A stretch of DNA of 11,428 bases from Myxococcales bacterium (GTDB lineage: Bacteria > Myxococcota > Myxococcia > Myxococcales > Myxococcaceae): NCBI GenBank assembly GCA_009885595.1, contig VFKJ01000931.1, positions 1 through 11,428 on the forward strand, written 5' to 3'. Positions 1 to 7,408 of this stretch are shown one piece after another; within the stretch, counting starts at the first letter, position 1, and the number at the start of each line of letters is the position of its first letter. Both the position numbers and the translations under genes were made by a program. The notes beneath the pieces are model-generated. The model worked only from the letters and a program-made list of their open reading frames with translations. It was not told the origin of the DNA and did not search any database.

Positions 1-873
1 GCGGCCCGCGAAGTAGCGCACGTGAAAGTGATCGCGGTGGCGCCGCGCGTGGCGCACCAGGGATTCCGCGCCGGCGTGGAAGAGCTTGTCGAGCCAGGCC
101 CTGTCCTCGCCCTGGGCCAGCGCGTAGGCGAAGAGCCGCGCCTGAATGCGCTTGTCGACCAGCACGAACTGGACGTCGCCCGTCGTCACCAACGCCTTGA
201 GCAGCGCCCAGTTGAGCGCCAGATCCATCGCCAGCTCGCGCTTCTTCGAGAGGCGGCCCGGGTCTTCGCCGCGCGGGAAGAAGAAGCCGAGATCGACGTC
301 GCGCCCGGCCTGGTGGCTCTGGTGCGGGCGCAGGTAGCCGCCGTTCTGCTTGCCGATGTGGTTGACGCGCAGCGGCGGAGCGTCGGTGAACTGCTCGTGC
401 ACGGCGTTGGCAGCGGCGGCGACGAACTCGATCGTCTCCTGCGTGCCCCACGCGTTGTGGGGGTCGACCACCTGCCAGGCGTCACCCGCGGCGAGCTGCA
501 CGCCGTTCATCAACCGGCCCGCCTCGGTGAGACCGAAGCTGACCGAGCCCAGCGACTGGGGCTCTTCCACCCAGCGCCGCGTCAGCTCTTCGTCGGTGAG
601 CTCCGCGGTGTAGAGAATGCCCGCGTCCGCGAGCGCCTCGGCGAGGGTGGCCTCGACGTCGGCTTCACCGTCGTCACCGGGCGCGGTGTCGTCGTCGTCA
701 TCGACCACGGCCTGGGCGGGAGCAGCCTCTGAGGGCGCGCTGAGCCCCGCGTCGGCGGCGGCGTTCAGCTCTGGCGCAGGGGTCGCGGCCTCGCCGGCCA
801 TCGCAGCCACGGGATCAGGATCGGCCCAGGCAGGCGCGGCGAGCAGCAGGCAGAGGAGCAGCGCACGAGCCAT
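1..873 (-). CDS. mepA: MepA-like penicillin-insensitive murein endopeptidase (M74), 3' end cut by window edge
   Basis: The visible part is 291 codons with no stop, so the C-terminus lies outside the window. Residues 1-17 form a signal peptide (MARALLLCLL, then AAPAWA-D), implying export. Residues 18-100 are an Ala/Pro/Asp-rich linker with an acidic run (DDDDD, 58-62). The catalytic domain starts near 105: SLGSVSFG corresponds to the SIGSYANG region of E. coli MepA. Expected zinc and active-site residues are present: H184, H187 and D194 in HQSHQAGRDVD, and H279, H282 and H284 in HRDHFHVR. The family is LAS-type zinc D,D-endopeptidases that cut peptide cross-links in peptidoglycan and are not inhibited by penicillin. 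The linker before the catalytic core is longer than in E. coli MepA. It lies 37 nt downstream of the alpha/beta hydrolase and is probably co-transcribed with the ftsX-envC group. Start ATG 873-871 has a GGCGGA site 7 nt upstream. Family assignment is firm; the cellular role is inferred. Confidence 0.9.
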   Translation of the reverse strand, partial: MARALLLCLLLAAPAWADPDPVAAMAGEAATPAPELNAAADAGLSAPSEAAPAQAVVDDDDDTAPGDDGEADVEATLAEALADAGILYTAELTDEELTRRWVEEPQSLGSVSFGLTEAGRLMNGVQLAAGDAWQVVDPHNAWGTQETIEFVAAAANAVHEQFTDAPPLRVNHIGKQNGGYLRPHQSHQAGRDVDLGFFFPRGEDPGRLSKKRELAMDLALNWALLKALVTTGDVQFVLVDKRIQARLFAYALAQGEDRAWLDKLFHAGAESLVRHARRHRDHFHVRYFAGR

Positions 874-882
874 GGGAAGGTC

Positions 883-910
883 CGCCTTTTCGCGTCATCA
901 GCCGAAGGCG
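883..910 (-). promoter_or_regulatory. Hairpin overlapping the mepA ribosome binding site
   Basis: On the minus strand, CGCCTT (910-905) and AAGGCG (888-883) form a perfect 6-bp inverted repeat with a 16-nt loop. The 5' arm begins directly after the hydrolase stop codon (913-911). The 3' arm is the AAGGCG part of the mepA Shine-Dalgarno region. A ribosome finishing the hydrolase would cover the 5' arm and free the site, which would couple the two genes. The pairing is seen; the regulation is inferred. Confidence 0.35.
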
Positions 911-1783
911 TCAAGCGACAGCGTGCCCCAGACCGTGGCTCACTGCGAATTTCTGCACGCGCTCCACGAAAGCGTGGGGGTGCTCCATTTGCGGCATGTG
1001 GCCAAACCCTTTCACTTCGTGGATCTCCGCGTGTGCGGGCAAGTGCGCGCGGAAGAACGCGAGGCCCTCGTACGGCAACAGCTTTTCGCTCTGCCCCCAG
1101 ATCAACAGCGTGGGCATCGAGAGCTGCTGAAGCTGCTCGCCGTGCAGGAGATCGGCAGGAGAGCTGCCGGCGACGATGCTCTTCACCGTCTCGCTGCTCA
1201 TCATCTTGCGCAGCTCGTCCGCGAAGAGGAGCAACGACAGCGGGGGCTTCACGAACAACTTGTGAGCCAGCACGCGCGCGCCCTTCGCGTCCTTCACCTG
1301 GAAGCTCGTGAGCAACTCGTGAAAGCGCGCGTCGGTGATCTTCGCGCCCGCAGGTGACACCAGCCCCAGCGCGCGCAGCGCCGCCGGCTCGTGAAAGGCC
1401 ATGTTGAGCGCCATGCCGCCGCCCAGCGAATTACCGAGGAGAAAGACGGGCTGACCGATGACGCGCGCGCGGAACTCGAGCAGCACCGCGACCTGTTCCC
1501 GCAGCGCCAACGGACCGCCCGCGGGCAGGGGCGAGAAGCCATTGCCCGGCAGGTCGACCGCGAAGACCGAGCTGAACGTCTTCGCCAGCGGACCTAAGGT
1601 GCGGAAGAAGGCGTTGGCCGAGCTGCCCAACCCGTGCACCAGCATCAGCGGAGGCCCCTTGCCCACGCCCTCGGCCCGGTAGAAGTGCATGTCCACGCCG
1701 CGCACGCGCGCCACCTCGCTCGAGATGCCCCGCGCGATGAGAGAGCGGCGGATGAAGCGATTCGCCAGCGAGAGCCATTCCAT
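911..1783 (-). CDS. Alpha/beta hydrolase
   Basis: This is a 290-residue alpha/beta-hydrolase-fold enzyme of unknown substrate. The oxyanion motif HGLGSS is at 50-55 and the nucleophile elbow GNSLGG at 117-122 (Ser119). The catalytic His is His262 in GFGHMPQMEHP. A WGQSEKLLP segment (229-237) sits where the acid residue is expected. Most relatives have Asp there; here it is Glu233. There is no clear signal peptide, although residues 1-20 are amphipathic (IRRSLIARG), so the protein is probably cytoplasmic or membrane-peripheral. Two in-frame ATGs exist, at 1789 and 1783. The first overlaps the envC stop as ATGA, but GAGGA abuts it with no spacing, whereas the second lies 6 nt downstream of GAGGA. 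I therefore chose 1783. The gene sits between envC and mepA, so a link to envelope metabolism is plausible but unproven. An esterase, lipase or haloperoxidase-like activity would fit equally well. Confidence 0.88.
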   Translation of the reverse strand: MEWLSLANRFIRRSLIARGISSEVARVRGVDMHFYRAEGVGKGPPLMLVHGLGSSANAFFRTLGPLAKTFSSVFAVDLPGNGFSPLPAGGPLALREQVAVLLEFRARVIGQPVFLLGNSLGGGMALNMAFHEPAALRALGLVSPAGAKITDARFHELLTSFQVKDAKGARVLAHKLFVKPPLSLLLFADELRKMMSSETVKSIVAGSSPADLLHGEQLQQLSMPTLLIWGQSEKLLPYEGLAFFRAHLPAHAEIHEVKGFGHMPQMEHPHAFVERVQKFAVSHGLGHAVA

Positions 1784-1785
1784 GT

Positions 1786-2886
1786 TCATTCCTCGGGCTT
1801 GAGCCAGGGCAGCGGGTCGACCGCCTGCCCGCCCTTGCGGATCTCGAAATAGAGATAGCTGCCCTTGAGGCTGCCGGTGTCGCCCACCTGGCCGATGAGC
1901 TCGCCCTCCTCCACGTCGGTGCCGACGTCGACCTGGCTGTTGCTCAGGTGCGCGTAGAGCGAATGAAAGTTGCTGCCGTGATCGACGATCACCAGGTTGC
2001 CGTAGCCCTTGAGCCAACCAGCGAACACCACCGCGCCGGTGCCGATGGCGTGCACCTCGCTGCCTTCCGGCGCGCGGATGTCGATGCCCTTCTGCACGGT
2101 GACGGTGTTGAAGCGGGGGTTGACGATCTTGCCGAAGCCGACCTCGACGATGCCGTCGGCGGGGTACGGCAGCTGGCCCTTGCGCGCGCGGAAGCCCGAG
2201 TTGCCCACCGTGCTCTGCAGGTCGTTCACCAGGCCCGCGAGCTCCTTCTCGGTCTGCTCGAGCTCGGCGATCAGGCGGCTCATGCGGTTGTGCTCCGCGC
2301 TGACGCTGGCGAGCAGGTCCTTGAAGCGGGTCAGGCGCACCTGGCTGACCGCCTGCTCGGTGCGCAGCGCGCGCAGGTAGCGCTGGCCGGTGGCCTCGAG
2401 GCGCTCCAGCCGCCTGGCCCGGCGGCGCTCCCAGCTGGAGAACACCGCCAGCTCGTCGAGCTCTCGCACGTCACTGCCCACCAACGTCTGGTAGGCGCGC
2501 CGTCGCTTGATGAGCGAAGCGAAGTCACCCGCCGAGAGCAGCACGCCCAGCGAGTCCTGCTTCTGCAGCCGGTAGAGCGTGACCAGCCGCGGGGCGATGC
2601 GGCGCTGCTGGGCGAGGAGCTCGGCTTGCACCACCTCTGCTTCCTTGCGCGACTCGGCGACCTGCTTCGTCACCCGCGCGATGTTGCGCTCGAGCCCGGC
2701 CGCCCGCTGGGAAGACTCGCGGGCCAGGCGCTCGAGGGTGTCGAGCAGGCTGAGCAGATCCTTCTTCTGGTCGCCGATGGCGTCGAAGGCGGCCTTCTCG
2801 GCCGCGAGGCGCGCCTCGAGCTGGGCGTGCTCTTCTTCGACGTCGCTGCCGGCGTGCAGCAGCAGGGCGAGGAGGAGCGCCGTCAT
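1786..2886 (-). CDS. envC: EnvC-like murein hydrolase activator (coiled coil plus degenerate LytM/M23)
   Basis: The protein has 366 residues. A short hydrophobic start (MTALLLALLLHAG) is the probable export signal, although it lacks the usual positive n-region. Residues 17-230 are long charged helices, including LEARLAAEKAAFDAI and QTEKELAGLVNDL, typical of the EnvC coiled coil. Residues 236-366 form an M23/LytM domain ending in SYLYFEIRKGGQAVDPLPWL, very like E. coli EnvC. The metallopeptidase ligands are mostly lost: the first His of HxxxD is Gln265 (QKGID), and the HxH pair is Tyr344/Tyr346 (YLY). Only Asp269 and His313 remain. EnvC has the same kind of loss; it does not cut peptidoglycan but activates amidases when gated by FtsEX. 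The start (ATG 2886-2884) overlaps the ftsX stop as ATGA, with GGAGG 11 nt upstream. The overlap with ftsX strongly supports a FtsEX-EnvC complex. No amidase gene is in the window. Confidence 0.92.
   Translation of the reverse strand: MTALLLALLLHAGSDVEEEHAQLEARLAAEKAAFDAIGDQKKDLLSLLDTLERLARESSQRAAGLERNIARVTKQVAESRKEAEVVQAELLAQQRRIAPRLVTLYRLQKQDSLGVLLSAGDFASLIKRRRAYQTLVGSDVRELDELAVFSSWERRRARRLERLEATGQRYLRALRTEQAVSQVRLTRFKDLLASVSAEHNRMSRLIAELEQTEKELAGLVNDLQSTVGNSGFRARKGQLPYPADGIVEVGFGKIVNPRFNTVTVQKGIDIRAPEGSEVHAIGTGAVVFAGWLKGYGNLVIVDHGSNFHSLYAHLSNSQVDVGTDVEEGELIGQVGDTGSLKGSYLYFEIRKGGQAVDPLPWLKPEE
1790..1794 (-). promoter_or_regulatory. Ribosome binding site deciding the hydrolase start
   Basis: GAGGA on the minus strand lies immediately before ATG 1789-1787 and 6 nt before ATG 1783-1781. 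The second spacing is the normal one, so the hydrolase most likely begins at 1783. The site lies inside the last codons of envC, as expected for translationally coupled genes. Confidence 0.6.
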
Positions 2887-3782
2887 ACGCGCAGGAACCT
2901 CCGCACCGCGATGAAGCTGCCGGTGAGCCCCAGCAGCACGCCCAGGCCCAGCTGCTCGAGCGCCATCCGCCCCCACGCGACCACGAAGCGGCCGTCGAGC
3001 ATCAGGAAGCCGACGAGGTCTCCGCCGTCGCGCTCGACCCAGCGCACCACCGCGTAGACCGCCGCCAGCGCGAGGGCCCCGGAGAACACGCCCTGCAGCG
3101 CGCCTTCGATGAGGAAGGGCATGCGCACGAAGCGATCGGTACCGCCCACCAGCTTCTGGATCTCGATCTCCTCACGCCGCGCGAAGATCGCCAGCTGCAG
3201 GGTGGCGGAGACGACGATCACCGTGGTGAGGAAGACGAGCACGAAGGCGATCAGCCCCGCCAGGCGCAGCGCGCGAGAGATGACCCCCAGCCGCTCCAGC
3301 GCCTCTTCGCCGTAGTCGACGCCGGTGACGAAGGGCAGCGCGCGGGTCTTTTGGGCGAGCGACTTGAGCGCGGTGGGATCACGCGAGTGCGGAGGGAGCT
3401 TGAGCTCGAGGCTCCACGGCAGCGGGTTCTCGCCCAGCTCGGTGAGCGACCTGCCCTGCTCTCCCAGCTGCGAGGCGAGGCGGCCCAGCGCGGTGGCGGG
3501 CGAGACGCGCGTGAGGGTGCCCTGCGTGCGGTTGACCAGCGCCTTCTCGAGCTCGTCGACCTGATCTGCTGGCGCGTCGGTGGCGAGGTAGACGGTGAAC
3601 TCGACCTCGCCGCCCAGCGAGGCGAGCAAGGCATCGAGCTGGGAGGCCGCGATGCGCGCGAGCCCGAAGCCCAGCAGCGAGAGCCCGAGCGCCGCCACGG
3701 CGATCACGTGGACGAAGGGCGAGCGCACCATGCTGCCGATGGCGGTACGGGCGAAGTAGGCGAGCCGGGCGCTGGTGCTCAC
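2883..3782 (-). CDS. ftsX: Cell division ABC transporter permease-like protein FtsX
   Basis: The 299-residue membrane protein has FtsX topology: TM1 about 23-46, a periplasmic domain 47-170, then TM2 about 172-196, TM3 about 223-247 and TM4 about 276-294. The cytoplasmic hallmark after TM2 is visible as RREEIEIQKLVGGTDRFVR, followed by PFLIEG (202-227). Length and layout match the family. FtsX couples ATP hydrolysis by FtsE to a periplasmic partner such as EnvC, whose gene overlaps its stop codon. The start is GTG 3782-3780. No Shine-Dalgarno is visible before it and an in-frame TGA lies six sense codons upstream, so little extension is possible. The first in-frame ATG (codon 18) would remove the conserved-looking cytoplasmic N-terminus. 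Unusually, ftsE is not adjacent: an opposite-strand lipoprotein gene lies between them. Confidence 0.93.
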   Translation of the reverse strand: MSTSARLAYFARTAIGSMVRSPFVHVIAVAALGLSLLGFGLARIAASQLDALLASLGGEVEFTVYLATDAPADQVDELEKALVNRTQGTLTRVSPATALGRLASQLGEQGRSLTELGENPLPWSLELKLPPHSRDPTALKSLAQKTRALPFVTGVDYGEEALERLGVISRALRLAGLIAFVLVFLTTVIVVSATLQLAIFARREEIEIQKLVGGTDRFVRMPFLIEGALQGVFSGALALAAVYAVVRWVERDGGDLVGFLMLDGRFVVAWGRMALEQLGLGVLLGLTGSFIAVRRFLRV

Positions 3783-3831
3783 GAAGACGCGCAGTCTGGC
3801 TCAGGCGCACCCTTCAAACGAGCACTGATCT

Positions 3832-3867
3832 CCCTCTCCCCCGCGGGGGAGAGGGTCGGGGAGAGGG
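3832..3867. repeat. REP-like palindromic repeat between ftsX and the GIN lipoprotein
   Basis: CCCTCTCCCCCG (3832-3843) is followed with no loop by its exact reverse complement CGGGGGAGAGGG (3844-3855), giving a perfect 24-bp palindrome. A third, shorter arm CGGGGAGAGGG follows at 3857-3867. Similar CCCTCTCCCC/GGGGAGAGGG elements are scattered through many high-GC proteobacterial and myxobacterial genomes. It lies in the 160-bp gap (3783-3942) between the divergent starts of ftsX and the lipoprotein. It could block transcription or be an inserted mobile repeat. No U-tract follows, so a classic terminator is not supported. Confidence 0.75.
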
Positions 3868-3942
3868 CTTGCCAGAAACGCTCCCGCTCTTCAGGCAGGC
3901 CGCGAGATGATCGATTCCCGCCCCCGCGGCACCTGATGGACC

Positions 3943-4584
3943 ATGACTCGTTCAGCCCTCGCCCTCGTCGCGGCCCTCTCGCTCTTTGCCTGCCACCAGA
4001 TCGAAGGAGGCCCCGAGCGCTCCGAGACGCGCACCCTCTCTGCCTTCACCCGCGTGCGCCTCGAAGACGGCCTGCCGGCCACCTTCAGCCCCGGCCCCTC
4101 CCAGGTCACCCTCATCGCCCCCGAAAAGGTGGTGGCGAACCTGGTGACCGAGGTGAAGGACGGCGTGTTGATCGTGCGGCTCAAGCCCAACGTGATCGTC
4201 GACTCCTTCGACACCACGGAGGTCGTGATCACCGGCGAGGGCCTGCAGGCGGCCGAGGCCACCGGCGCCAGCAAGCTCACGGTCCTGGGCGTCACCGCGA
4301 GCCCCTTCCGCGCCACGGCCTCGGGGGCCAGCACGCTCACCGTCAGCGGCACCACCGCTGACGCCCGACTCAACGCCTCGGGCGCATCCACCCTCACCGC
4401 CGCCGCGCTGCTCGCCGAAAGCGCCAGCGTCGAGGCGTCAGGCGCCTCCACCATCGAGCTCAACGCGAGCAAGTCCGTCGAGGGGACCGCGTCGGGCGGC
4501 AGCCACGTGATCATCGGCGGCACCACCACCGACGTGTTCATCAGCGCGACGGGCGGCTCCTGGGTGAGCGACGCGCTGAAGTGA
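3943..4584 (+). CDS. Head-GIN-domain (DUF2807) lipoprotein, beta-helix
   Basis: This 213-residue predicted lipoprotein has signal peptide MTRSALALVAALSLFAC, with lipobox L14-F-A-C17. The mature chain starts Cys-His, without an Asp at +2. Residues 30-100 hold the head-GIN N-part (TRVRLEDGLPATFS, LVTEVKDGVLIVRLK). From residue 105 onwards six copies of an [S/T]-G-[A/G]-S turn recur at 107, 127, 146, 166, 184 and 203. The 18-20 residue spacing is that of a right-handed parallel beta-helix. The family is found on bacterial surfaces and has no established function; Bacteroidota have many. The gene runs opposite to ftsE and ftsX and sits between them. Its stop is one base from the ftsE stop, so the two converge without a terminator. 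No good Shine-Dalgarno precedes ATG 3943. The Ala/Ser/Gly-rich composition leaves the opposite strand open too, but only this frame has a signal and regular repeats. Confidence 0.88.
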   Translation: MTRSALALVAALSLFACHQIEGGPERSETRTLSAFTRVRLEDGLPATFSPGPSQVTLIAPEKVVANLVTEVKDGVLIVRLKPNVIVDSFDTTEVVITGEGLQAAEATGASKLTVLGVTASPFRATASGASTLTVSGTTADARLNASGASTLTAAALLAESASVEASGASTIELNASKSVEGTASGGSHVIIGGTTTDVFISATGGSWVSDALK

Positions 4585-4585
4585 C

Positions 4586-5284
<699 letters not shown>

Positions 5285-5320
5285 GGAGCGCCGCCGCCAG
5301 CAGCGGAACGCTGCGCGAGA

Positions 5321-5345
5321 CAGAACGGAGCGGAGCGGAGTTCTG
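5321..5345. repeat. Inverted repeat upstream of ftsE
   Basis: CAGAAC (5321-5326) and GTTCTG (5340-5345) are perfect 6-bp arms around a 13-nt loop made of tandem GGAGC units. It lies in the 107-bp gap between the MBL stop (5392) and the ftsE start (5284), ending 37 nt before the ftsE ATG. It may be an operator or a weak terminator separating the metabolic block from ftsE. No T-run follows in the minus direction, so the role is open. I see no convincing -10/-35 pair in this gap. Confidence 0.4.
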
Positions 5346-5391
5346 GCCGAGGCAGAGCGACCCAGATCATGGCGGCGAGGATCCCACGACT

Positions 5392-6411
5392 TCAGCGCGC
5401 GGCGTAGCGGACAATCTCTGCGTCCAGGGCGACGACCAGCCCGCGGTCTTCCATCACCTCCACGTTCGCCAGCACTTCGGACAGCATCAGCACCATTCGG
5501 CCCACGTCGCGGCGCGGAAACAGCGAGGTCACCAGCTCGTAGATGCTGGCCGGCGACTCCGCAAGGCGCGCGAGCAACTTGTCCTGCCGCAGCTCGTAGA
5601 ACGCGAACAGGCCGTCGAGCAGCTCGCGGTGGCCCTTGAACGCGGGCCCGTGGCCGGGCAGCACCGCCTCGAGCTCGAGATCGCGCACCCACTTCGCGCC
5701 TTCCAGGTAGCGCGAGAGCGCGCGGAACTTGGTCGGCCCTTCACCTTGCGAGAGATCGAGCACGGGGTTGGGCGAGACGCGCGCGAGCACGTGATCGTCG
5801 GCGAAGAAGAGCCGCTGCCGTTCCGCGTGCAGGCACACCAGCCCAGGCGTGTGCCCCGGCAGGTGCTTCACCGTCGCCTCGAAGTGCTTGAACTGCAGCA
5901 CGTCACCCTCGTGCAGCGGCCCTAAGCGCGAGGGCTCGAGGTACCGCACCAGGTTCGGCTGGCGATCGGCGCCGGCCTGCATCTGGTCGAGCTGGTCGAC
6001 CGGCACACCCAGCCTCTTCAGGAAGAAGCCGCGGTGCTTGCGCAGCAGCGCGGCGAAGCGACCGTCGCCAACCACCTTGTCCACGTCGGCTTCGTGAATG
6101 AAGACCCGCGCCCCGCTCTCCTCGGAGAGCATCTGAGCGTTGCCGAAGTGATCGAGGTGCCCGTGGCTCACCACGATGCGGGAGAGCTTGCGCAGGTCGA
6201 GCTTCTTCTCCGCCGCCCCGCCCCGCAGCGCCGCGATGCCTTCCGCGGTCCCGATGCCGGTGTCGAACAGCGAGTAGCGACCGTCGGCGTCTTCGATGAC
6301 GTAGACGTTCGCCGGTCCCCCCGCCTCGATGAACGGGACGGGGATCTCGAGACGGTGAATGCCCAAAGCACCCAGCGTGCTGTCGTTCAGCTCGGTCGTC
6401 GGGCCGTACAC
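5392..6411 (-). CDS. Metallo-beta-lactamase-fold hydrolase
   Basis: The 339-residue MBL-fold enzyme has all five metal-binding motifs: HGHLDH (83-88), His187 in LPGHTPG, Asp205 or Asp206 in FFADDH, and His254 in LPGHGP. The strand VYVIEDADGRYSLFDTGIG (36-54) is the usual N-terminal hairpin. Residues 275-339 form a helical tail, probably a winged helix, as in LACTB2-like and related MBL proteins. There is no signal peptide, so it is cytoplasmic. The family includes glyoxalase II and other thioester and ester hydrolases; the exact substrate cannot be read. The start is GTG 6411-6409, the base after the etfA stop (TAA 6414-6412), with no visible Shine-Dalgarno. Translation is probably coupled to etfA. 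Placement behind acyl-CoA dehydrogenase and EtfBA suggests a role in acyl-thioester or fatty-acid metabolism; this is inference only. Confidence 0.88.
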   Translation of the reverse strand: MYGPTTELNDSTLGALGIHRLEIPVPFIEAGGPANVYVIEDADGRYSLFDTGIGTAEGIAALRGGAAEKKLDLRKLSRIVVSHGHLDHFGNAQMLSEESGARVFIHEADVDKVVGDGRFAALLRKHRGFFLKRLGVPVDQLDQMQAGADRQPNLVRYLEPSRLGPLHEGDVLQFKHFEATVKHLPGHTPGLVCLHAERQRLFFADDHVLARVSPNPVLDLSQGEGPTKFRALSRYLEGAKWVRDLELEAVLPGHGPAFKGHRELLDGLFAFYELRQDKLLARLAESPASIYELVTSLFPRRDVGRMVLMLSEVLANVEVMEDRGLVVALDAEIVRYAAR

Positions 6412-7377
6412 TTACTTCGCGGCTTTGATGGCCGCCTGCATCTCCGGGATCGCCTTGAAGAGATCCGCCACCAGGCCGTAGTCGGCGATCTGGAAGATCG
6501 GCGCGTCGGGATCCTTGTTGATGGCCACGATGGTCTTGCTGCTCTTCATGCCGGCGACGTGCTGGATGGCGCCGCTGATGCCGGCCGCCACGTAGAGCGC
6601 CGGAGCGACCACCTTGCCGGTCTGGCCGATCTGCAGATCGTTGGGCTGCCAGCCCGCGTCGCACACCGCGCGCGAAGCGCCGACCGCCGCGCCCAGCTCG
6701 TCCGCGAGGCCCTCGATGGGCTTGAAGTCGCCCTTGGTGCCACGGCCGCCGGCGATGACCACCTTGGCCTCGGTGAGCGCAGGACGCGCGCTCTTCACTT
6801 CCTTGAAGCCGACGAACTTCGTCAGCTGCCTGGCAGGCGCTTCCGCCGCGAAGACCTTCACCTCGCCCGCGCCGCTCTTCTCGGCGGCGGCGAACTCGGT
6901 CGCGCGCACGGTGAAGCACTTCACGCTGCCCGCCAGCTTCACGGTGGCGATCACCGCGCCGGCCCACATCGGGCGGGTGAGCGCCACGTCAGCGCCCGAG
7001 CCCTCGACGGAGAGGATCTCGGAGGCCATCACCGCCTTGAGCTTGGCAGCCACGCGCGGGACCACGTCACGGCCCACGGTGGTGGCGGCCGCTCCAATCC
7101 ACTCCGCGTTGATCGCCTGCGCGGCCGCGGCGATCGCCGGCGCCCAGTTCTCGGCGAGGGCGTGCTCGAGGTGCGCGGCCGAGGCGGCGTGCACGACCTT
7201 CACTCCGTATTCCTTGACCGCGTTCGCGAGCGCGGTGGCGTCCTTGGCGAGCGCGATGGCGTGCACCTCGCCCCCGCTGGCCTTCGCGAGCTGCTGGCCC
7301 GCGGTGATGGCGTTGAGGGTGGCCTTGCGGAGCGACCCGTCAGTGTTGGCTTCGACGACGATGAGAACGTTGCCCAT
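6412..7377 (-). CDS. etfA: Electron transfer flavoprotein alpha subunit
   Basis: This 321-residue EtfA pairs with EtfB to take electrons from acyl-CoA dehydrogenases and pass them on, normally to ETF:quinone oxidoreductase in the membrane. The N-terminal domain starts VLIVVEA. The C-terminal FAD domain (about 199-321) shows GGRGTK (210-215), GASRAVCDAGW (233-243), GQTGKVVAPALYVAAGISGA (251-270) followed by IQH, and NKDPDAPIFQIADYGLVAD (287-305). All are standard EtfA FAD-binding signatures. Length is normal for bacterial and mitochondrial-type subunits, with no extra ferredoxin domain. Start ATG 7377 has AAGGA 10 nt upstream. It follows etfB by a 31-nt A/T-rich spacer and abuts the MBL gene downstream, so the three form an operon. 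Confidence 0.96.
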   Translation of the reverse strand: MGNVLIVVEANTDGSLRKATLNAITAGQQLAKASGGEVHAIALAKDATALANAVKEYGVKVVHAASAAHLEHALAENWAPAIAAAAQAINAEWIGAAATTVGRDVVPRVAAKLKAVMASEILSVEGSGADVALTRPMWAGAVIATVKLAGSVKCFTVRATEFAAAEKSGAGEVKVFAAEAPARQLTKFVGFKEVKSARPALTEAKVVIAGGRGTKGDFKPIEGLADELGAAVGASRAVCDAGWQPNDLQIGQTGKVVAPALYVAAGISGAIQHVAGMKSSKTIVAINKDPDAPIFQIADYGLVADLFKAIPEMQAAIKAAK

Positions 7378-7408
7378 GATGATGAGATCCTTTTTTCTAA
7401 AAGATTGC

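Noticed and set aside
22..732. Plus-strand 236-codon frame over mepA
   Set aside because: It is Arg/Val/Gly-rich without motifs; the opposite frame contains every MepA active-site residue.
2887..2976. Thirty-codon upstream extension of envC
   Set aside because: It would overlap ftsX by 90 bp. The ATG at 2886 gives an ATGA overlap, a GGAGG upstream and a hydrophobic signal right at the start.
1948..3057. Plus-strand 369-codon frame over envC and ftsX
   Set aside because: It spans the junction of two clear minus-strand genes and has shadow composition (Ala, Arg, Leu, His).
3891..4541. Minus-strand 216-codon frame opposite the head-GIN lipoprotein
   Set aside because: It has no recognisable domain and starts without a binding site. 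The plus frame has a lipobox and regular beta-helix rungs. It would have closed the ftsE-ftsX gap on one strand, so I looked at it closely.
7378..7408. A/T-rich etfB-etfA spacer with CTTTT/AAAAG arms as a terminator
   Set aside because: The arms are only A/T pairs and the patch contains the etfA ribosome binding site. The two subunits are expected on one mRNA.
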